From Betaproteobacteria bacterium UBA2293 (GTDB lineage: Bacteria > Pseudomonadota > Gammaproteobacteria > Burkholderiales > Rhodocyclaceae): a DNA stretch of 18,283 nt. Shown here one piece after another: positions 14,457 to 18,283 of the stretch. A program made the position numbers and the translations under genes. The notes under the pieces are model-generated. The model saw only the letters and a program-made list of their open reading frames with translations. It was not told the origin of the DNA and made no database searches. Numbering within the stretch: the stretch's first letter is position 1; each line of letters opens with the position of its first letter. The DNA is taken from the NCBI GenBank assembly GCA_002345845.1, contig DDWF01000268.1, forward strand, positions 14,598 to 32,880, read 5' to 3'.

Positions 14457-15218
14457 ATGAACCCGGAACTCCTGCTGTCACGCATCAGGGTGGTCCTCTG
14501 CCGCCCAAGCCATCCCGGCAACATCGGTGCGGCGGCGCGAGCCATGAAAACGATGGGGCTAAGCGAGCTCTGTCTGGTCGAACCGAAACGCTTTCCTGAT
14601 CCCGAGGCCGATGTCCGGGCCACCGGTGCTGTCGACCTGCTGCAACGGGCGACAGTGGTGCCATCGCTTGACGAGGCGCTTGCCGGTTGTGTCTTTGCCG
14701 TAGCCATGTCGGCACGCCAGCGTGATCTGGGGCCGCCTGTCGGCCAGCCGCGGGAAACCGTGGCGCAATTGCTGGCCGAGGCCGTCGAGGGGCCGGTGGC
14801 GCTCGTTTTCGGCAACGAAACGGTTGGCCTGAGCAACGAGGAGGTATGCCGCTGCCAGGCTGCGGTGACCATCCCCACCGACCCCGGCTTCAGTTCGCTG
14901 AATCTCGGATCGGCGGTGCAGCTGCTGTGCTATGAATGCCGGATGACGGCCTTTGCCGGTACGCCGCCACTGGCTCGCCAGGGGGTGACGCCATTCACCT
15001 CGCCGACGGCCACTGCCGATGAAGTGGAGGGTTTTTTCACGCATCTGGAGGGGGTGATGACGGCGACCGGGTTCTTCAACCCGTTGCAGCCCGGACGCCT
15101 GTTGCCGAAGTTGCGCCGACTGTTTGGTCGGGCGCGTCTGGAGCGCGACGAAGTCAATATCCTGCGGGGGATTCTGGCAGCCACGCAGCAGACAACCCGC
15201 CACGGGCGAAAAGACTAA
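14457..15218 (+). CDS. trmJ: tRNA (cytidine/uridine-2'-O-)-methyltransferase TrmJ
   Basis: The 253-aa protein is a SPOUT-class methyltransferase that uses S-adenosylmethionine to 2'-O-methylate position 32 of tRNAs. Visible motifs are RPSHPGNIGAAARAMKTMG (residues 16-34) and the knot region FGNETVGLSNEE (118-129), IPTDPGFSSLNLGSAVQLL (139-157), close to the Escherichia coli pattern. The helical C-terminal tail is also present (LPKLRRLFGRARLERDEVNILRG, about 220-240). I chose ATG 14457 because the protein then starts MNPELLLSRIRVVL like family members; an earlier ATG at 14385 lies over the suhB start. It is divergent from suhB. Confidence 0.95.
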   Translation: MNPELLLSRIRVVLCRPSHPGNIGAAARAMKTMGLSELCLVEPKRFPDPEADVRATGAVDLLQRATVVPSLDEALAGCVFAVAMSARQRDLGPPVGQPRETVAQLLAEAVEGPVALVFGNETVGLSNEEVCRCQAAVTIPTDPGFSSLNLGSAVQLLCYECRMTAFAGTPPLARQGVTPFTSPTATADEVEGFFTHLEGVMTATGFFNPLQPGRLLPKLRRLFGRARLERDEVNILRGILAATQQTTRHGRKD

Positions 15219-15245
15219 TCGGCGGAATTGCCGCCCGCCAGCCCG

Positions 15246-16127
15246 TCAGCCGAAGGCGGCGCGCATCTCACTGGTCAGGGCGTCGATTTCCGGATGCAGA
15301 TGGCCGTACATCGCCTCAATCGCCGCCAGGTGACCGGAGGCGTCTTCCTGCTCCTGCATCAGCCACTCGAAGTGACCACCGGCCAGCATGTTGGCGACGT
15401 AGATGACGTCACGCAGGTTACGGATGGGTGACGGGGGAGGGCGCAGACGGTCGTGGTCGATGGTCGAGTCCACGATTTCTTCGGGAATGCCCAGGGCGTT
15501 GAGCAGCGAGACACCGATGCTTTCGTGCCACTGGATGATCAGGTATTTGATGCTCTCCGGACGATGACGCAATTCGTCATACTGCGTTGCCCGATAGAGC
15601 ATGTAGAAGGCGCCAAGATCATGAATCAGGCCGGCGAGCATGGCTTCGTCGGCGTTCAGCCGGCTGTTGGCGCTGCGGGCGATGATGCGGGCAGCCGCCG
15701 AGGTCTTGATCGAATGTTCCCAGAGTCCGTGGGTCATGACCGAGTATTCGGCCATGCCGCGGGCGCGCAGCAACTGGTTCATGACGATGGAGAGGGCGGC
15801 ACTGCGGACGGCGTTGAGTCCCAGACGCATGATCGCCGACTTGAGATCGACGACTTCGCGGCCATCGGGATTGAACGCCACGGAATTGGCCAGGTGCAGG
15901 AGCTTGGCGCTGATCAGCGGTTCGATAGCGACTGCCGCAGCAATCTCGGCCATGCTCTGGTCCGGATCCTGAAGGATCTTGCGTAGACGCAGGATGGCGT
16001 CGAAATAGGTGGGGAAGACGACTTCGCCGGCCAATTCCTTGGCAATGTCCTCCAGCATCTGAAAACGCTGGGCCTTCAGGGCGTCGCCCTTCTTGTCCGG
16101 GTCGTTGGCGAAGCTATTGTCGGTCAT
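15246..16127 (-). CDS. HDOD-domain protein
   Basis: This 293-aa cytoplasmic protein carries one HDOD domain (about residues 35-235), a helical output/scaffold domain related to HD phosphohydrolases and common in bacterial signalling. His137 (LWEHS), His169-Asp170 (LIHDLG), His201 and His225-Asp226 (STIDHD) are present, so some HD-type residues remain, but HDOD proteins usually lack hydrolase activity. No receiver, GGDEF or other domain is attached. ATG at 16125-16127 has AAGGACAGG upstream. It starts only 14 bp after the terminator T-tract that follows tRNA-Val, so its promoter is unclear. Its stop faces trmJ across 27 bp, where a weak GC hairpin (15222-15236) is the only signal. Role unknown. 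Confidence 0.9.
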   Translation of the reverse strand: MTDNSFANDPDKKGDALKAQRFQMLEDIAKELAGEVVFPTYFDAILRLRKILQDPDQSMAEIAAAVAIEPLISAKLLHLANSVAFNPDGREVVDLKSAIMRLGLNAVRSAALSIVMNQLLRARGMAEYSVMTHGLWEHSIKTSAAARIIARSANSRLNADEAMLAGLIHDLGAFYMLYRATQYDELRHRPESIKYLIIQWHESIGVSLLNALGIPEEIVDSTIDHDRLRPPPSPIRNLRDVIYVANMLAGGHFEWLMQEQEDASGHLAAIEAMYGHLHPEIDALTSEMRAAFG

Positions 16128-16141
16128 TGCGCCTGTCCTTC

Positions 16142-16169
16142 AAAACAAACCCCGCTACAGGAGCGGGGT
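16142..16169 (-). terminator. intrinsic terminator after tRNA-Val
   Basis: On the minus strand an 8-bp GC-rich stem (16169-16162 with 16156-16149), 5-nt loop, is followed by TTGTTTTG (16148-16141). It lies about 22 nt past the tRNA-Val CCA end, so it should end the hupB/tRNA transcript. The HDOD start codon lies 14 bp further on. Confidence 0.78.
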
Positions 16170-16191
16170 CTGGTCGCCCTGATGGGCATTC

Positions 16192-16267
16192 TGGTGGGTG
16201 CTGAGGGGCTCGAACCCCCGACATTCGCCTTGTAAGGGCGACGCTCTACCAACTGAGCTAAGCACCC
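16192..16267 (-). tRNA. tRNA-Val (anticodon TAC)
   Basis: On the minus strand the 76-nt sequence folds into a standard cloverleaf with encoded CCA (16194-16192), discriminator A, acceptor stem GGGTGCT (16267-16261) pairing with AGCACCC (16202-16196), D-arm TAGCTCAGTTGGTAGAGC and T-arm GGGGGTTCGAGCCCC. The anticodon loop CTTACAA gives anticodon TAC, reading valine GUA/GUG codons. Its 5' end is only 9 nt from the hupB stop codon. Confidence 0.98.
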
Positions 16268-16276
16268 GGCAAACGA

Positions 16277-16549
16277 TTAGTTGATGGCGTCCTTGAGGCC
16301 CTTGCCGGCGCGGAACTTCGGCGACTTGGCGGCCTTGATTTCCAGGGTCTTGCCGGTGCGCGGGTTGCGGCCGGTGCGGGCGGCGCGTTCGCCAACGTAG
16401 AAGGTGCCGAAACCGATCAGGCTGACCGAGTCACCGTTCTTCAGCGCATCCTTGACGGCGGCAACGGTCGCATCGAGTGCGCGGCCGGCAGCGGCCTTGG
16501 AGATTTCTGCGGAAGCGGCGATTTGGTCAATCAGTTCAGTCTTGTTCAT
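16277..16549 (-). CDS. hupB: DNA-binding protein HU (beta type)
   Basis: The 90-aa product is the standard length of HU. It starts [11 protein letters not shown], has the helical dimerisation part (1-45), the [13 protein letters not shown] core and the DNA-contacting arm GRNPRTGK, and a basic C-terminal end. HU bends DNA and organises the nucleoid. The ATG at 16547-16549 has AGGGGA (16561-16556 on the minus strand) as ribosome binding site, and a strong sigma-70 promoter lies at 16601-16630. Gene order lon-hupB is the common one. The stop codon is followed after 9 nt by tRNA-Val, so the two are probably on one transcript. Confidence 0.97.
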   Translation of the reverse strand: MNKTELIDQIAASAEISKAAAGRALDATVAAVKDALKNGDSVSLIGFGTFYVGERAARTGRNPRTGKTLEIKAAKSPKFRAGKGLKDAIN

Positions 16550-16600
16550 TTAAGTCCCCTGAATGGATGTTTCGGAAAGGAAAAATTTTGCGCGGACGGA

Positions 16601-16630
16601 TTTATATCTCTCCCGAAATCCTTGTGTCAA
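16601..16630 (-). promoter_or_regulatory. sigma-70 promoter of hupB
   Basis: On the minus strand TTGACA (16630-16625) matches the -35 consensus perfectly and TATAAA (16606-16601) matches the -10 at five of six positions, with an 18-bp spacer. The expected transcript start is near 16594, giving a leader of about 45 nt to hupB. No similar pair is seen elsewhere in the lon-hupB gap. Confidence 0.85.
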
Positions 16631-16673
16631 GCGGATTCTGGCGGGATCGCCCAGGTGCTGACAGGGGCTCCGC

Positions 16674-16699
16674 GATGCCGGTCGCAAGACGCCGGCATC
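16674..16699 (-). terminator. hairpin after lon, weak terminator
   Basis: An 8-bp perfect stem (16674-16681 with 16692-16699) with a 10-nt loop begins about 14 bases after the lon stop on the minus strand. No T-run follows it on that strand, so termination may be partial and some lon transcripts could continue into hupB. Confidence 0.45.
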
Positions 16700-16712
16700 C
16701 TTTCCTTCTAAA

Positions 16713-18283
16713 TCAATGGGTAAGCACGGTTGCCGCAGCGGCGGCCTCGGCCGAAGCCTTGACCTCGGAATTTGCCTCGCTTTGCTCCGGCAGCGCCTCG
16801 GGCATGCGCTCCAGCGCCCGCTCGAGAACCTGATCAATCCACTTCACCGGGACGATTTCGATCTTGTTTTTGATGTTGTCGGGGATCTCGGTGAGGTCCT
16901 TGACGTTCTCTTCCGGGATCAGCGCCGTCTTCAGCCCGCCACGCACGGCAGCCAGCAGCTTCTCCTTGAGTCCGCCGATGGCCAGCACTTCACCACGCAA
17001 GGTGATCTCGCCGGTCATGCACACCTCGCAGCGCACCGGGATGCCGGTGTAGGAGGAAACCAGTGCCGTGGTCATGGCAATGCCGGCGGACGGACCGTCC
17101 TTCGGCGTAGCGCCTTCCGGCACGTGAATATGGATGTCGGTCTTCTCGAAGGCTTCTGCCTTGATGCCCAGACGCTGGGCGCGGGCGCGGACAACCGAGC
17201 GGGCGGCCTCGACCGATTCCTTCATGACGTCGCCAAGCGAGCCGGTACGCAGGATGTTGCCCTTGCCCGGCATGTTGGCGCATTCGATGGTCAGCAGTTC
17301 GCCGCCGACTTCGGTCCACGCCAGACCGGTAACCTGGCCGACCTGGTTTTCCTTCTCGGCCATGCCGAAGCTGTAGCGCCGGACGCCGAGGAACTTGTCG
17401 AGGTTCCTGGCATTGACGATGATCTTGCTGTCGCGCTTCTTCAGCAGCAGGGTCTTCACCACCTTGCGGCAGATCTTCGAGATTTCGCGCTCAAGCGCCC
17501 GGACGCCGGCCTCGCGGGTGTAGTAGCGGACGATGTCGCGGATGGCGGTGTCGACGACGGTCAGTTCCGTCTTCTTGACGCCGTTGTTCTTCATCTGCTT
17601 GGGCAGCAGATAGCGCATCGCGATGTTGACCTTCTCGTCTTCCGTATAGCCGGACAGGCGGATGACTTCCATGCGGTCGAGCAGCGGGGCCGGGATGTTC
17701 ATCGTGTTGGCGGTGGCCACGAACATCACGTCGGAGAGATCGAAATCGACTTCGACGTAGTGATCCTGGAAAGTATTGTTCTGCTCGGGATCAAGCACTT
17801 CCAGCAGGGCGGACGACGGATCGCCACGGAAGTCCTGGCCAAGCTTGTCCACTTCGTCGAGCAGGAACAGCGGGTTGCGCACGCCAACCTTGGTCAGGCT
17901 GTTGAGGATCTTGCCCGGCATCGAACCGATGTAGGTGCGGCGATGGCCGCGGATTTCCGCTTCATCGCGGACGCCGCCAAGGGCCATGCGCACGAACTTG
18001 CGGTTGGTCGCCTTGGCGATCGACTGGCCGAGCGAAGTCTTGCCGACACCCGGGGGTCCGACCAAGCAGAGGATCGGTGCCTTCACCTTCTCCACGCGCT
18101 GTTGCACGGCGAGGTATTCGAGAATGCGTTCCTTGACCTTGTCGAGGCCGAAATGGTCGGCGTCGAGAATCTTCTCGGCTTCGCGCAGGTCCTTGCTGAT
18201 GCGCGTCTTCTTGCGCCAGGGCAGGCCGATCAGCGTTTCGATGAAATTGCGGACGACGGTGGCTTCGGCTGACATCGGCGACA
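16713..18283 (-). CDS. lon: ATP-dependent Lon protease, C-terminal part (5' end outside window)
   Basis: About 523 residues of the cytoplasmic LonA protease are present; the N-terminal substrate-binding domain lies beyond the right edge (full length about 800). The frame is open through the edge, so the Met at 18273-18275, in the family string [12 protein letters not shown], is internal. Counting from that Met, Walker A is GPPGVGKT at 73-80, Walker [11 protein letters not shown] follows, and the AAA sensor region is normal. The protease domain has Ser396 in [10 protein letters not shown] and Lys439 in GGLKEKLL, the catalytic Ser-Lys dyad with the usual 43-residue spacing. The tail after the protease domain (about 25 residues, rich in Ala, Ser and Glu) is longer and less conserved than in Escherichia coli. 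lon precedes hupB, as is common. Confidence 0.97.
   Translation of the reverse strand, partial: SPMSAEATVVRNFIETLIGLPWRKKTRISKDLREAEKILDADHFGLDKVKERILEYLAVQQRVEKVKAPILCLVGPPGVGKTSLGQSIAKATNRKFVRMALGGVRDEAEIRGHRRTYIGSMPGKILNSLTKVGVRNPLFLLDEVDKLGQDFRGDPSSALLEVLDPEQNNTFQDHYVEVDFDLSDVMFVATANTMNIPAPLLDRMEVIRLSGYTEDEKVNIAMRYLLPKQMKNNGVKKTELTVVDTAIRDIVRYYTREAGVRALEREISKICRKVVKTLLLKKRDSKIIVNARNLDKFLGVRRYSFGMAEKENQVGQVTGLAWTEVGGELLTIECANMPGKGNILRTGSLGDVMKESVEAARSVVRARAQRLGIKAEAFEKTDIHIHVPEGATPKDGPSAGIAMTTALVSSYTGIPVRCEVCMTGEITLRGEVLAIGGLKEKLLAAVRGGLKTALIPEENVKDLTEIPDNIKNKIEIVPVKWIDQVLERALERMPEALPEQSEANSEVKASAEAAAAATVLTH

Noticed and set aside
16716..18272. 518-codon open frame on the + strand
   Set aside because: It is exactly antisense to lon, whose AAA and protease motifs are unmistakable; the antisense product is a His/Asp/Gly-rich string with no domain, typical of a GC-rich shadow frame.

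Overview
The window looks like a chromosomal segment of a GC-rich betaproteobacterium. Protein style and gene order (acs, an SLC5-type sensor kinase, a VC2705-type symporter; suhB/trmJ divergent; lon-hupB-tRNA-Val) point to Rhodocyclales, close to Dechloromonas/Azonexus. That placement is from memory of gene order and protein style, not from a search. I see no insertion sequence, phage gene, CRISPR array or integrated element.

Region 1 (1-13000, all + strand) is a carboxylate, most likely acetate, uptake and signalling locus. It begins with the 3' half of acs (acetyl-CoA synthetase). A roughly 200 bp gap follows, holding a hairpin, a 35-codon leader ORF with a strong ribosome binding site, and an intrinsic terminator lying inside that ORF. 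Then comes a tightly packed, probably single, operon: a 64-aa membrane protein; a TTG-started SLC5-STAC-histidine kinase (CrbS/CbrA-like); a stand-alone CheY-like receiver; a membrane-anchored PAS/degenerate-kinase protein fused to a DEDDh exonuclease; a short DUF294 nucleotidyltransferase; a long cNMP-CBS-CBS-DUF294 nucleotidyltransferase; a DnaQ-like protein that has lost most catalytic residues; a VC2705-type sodium:solute symporter with an EF-hand-like loop; its DUF4212 small partner; and an 88-aa membrane protein. Most junctions are 4-nt overlaps or gaps of 0-17 nt. My reading is that acs activates the acid, the symporter pair imports it, the SLC5 kinase senses it, and the nucleotidyltransferase/exonuclease proteins form a regulatory layer of unknown chemistry. 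This layer is the most interesting part of the window.

Region 2 (13001-15245) is housekeeping: tRNA-Ser(GGA) with its own promoter and terminator, a 69-aa conserved-looking hypothetical protein on the minus strand, then suhB (minus) and trmJ (plus) transcribed divergently.

Region 3 (15246-18283, all minus strand) holds an HDOD-domain regulator, a terminator, tRNA-Val(UAC), hupB with a clear sigma-70 promoter, and the 3' part of lon running off the right edge. In transcription order this is lon, hupB, tRNA-Val, HDOD. No gene-free stretch exceeds about 200 bp.
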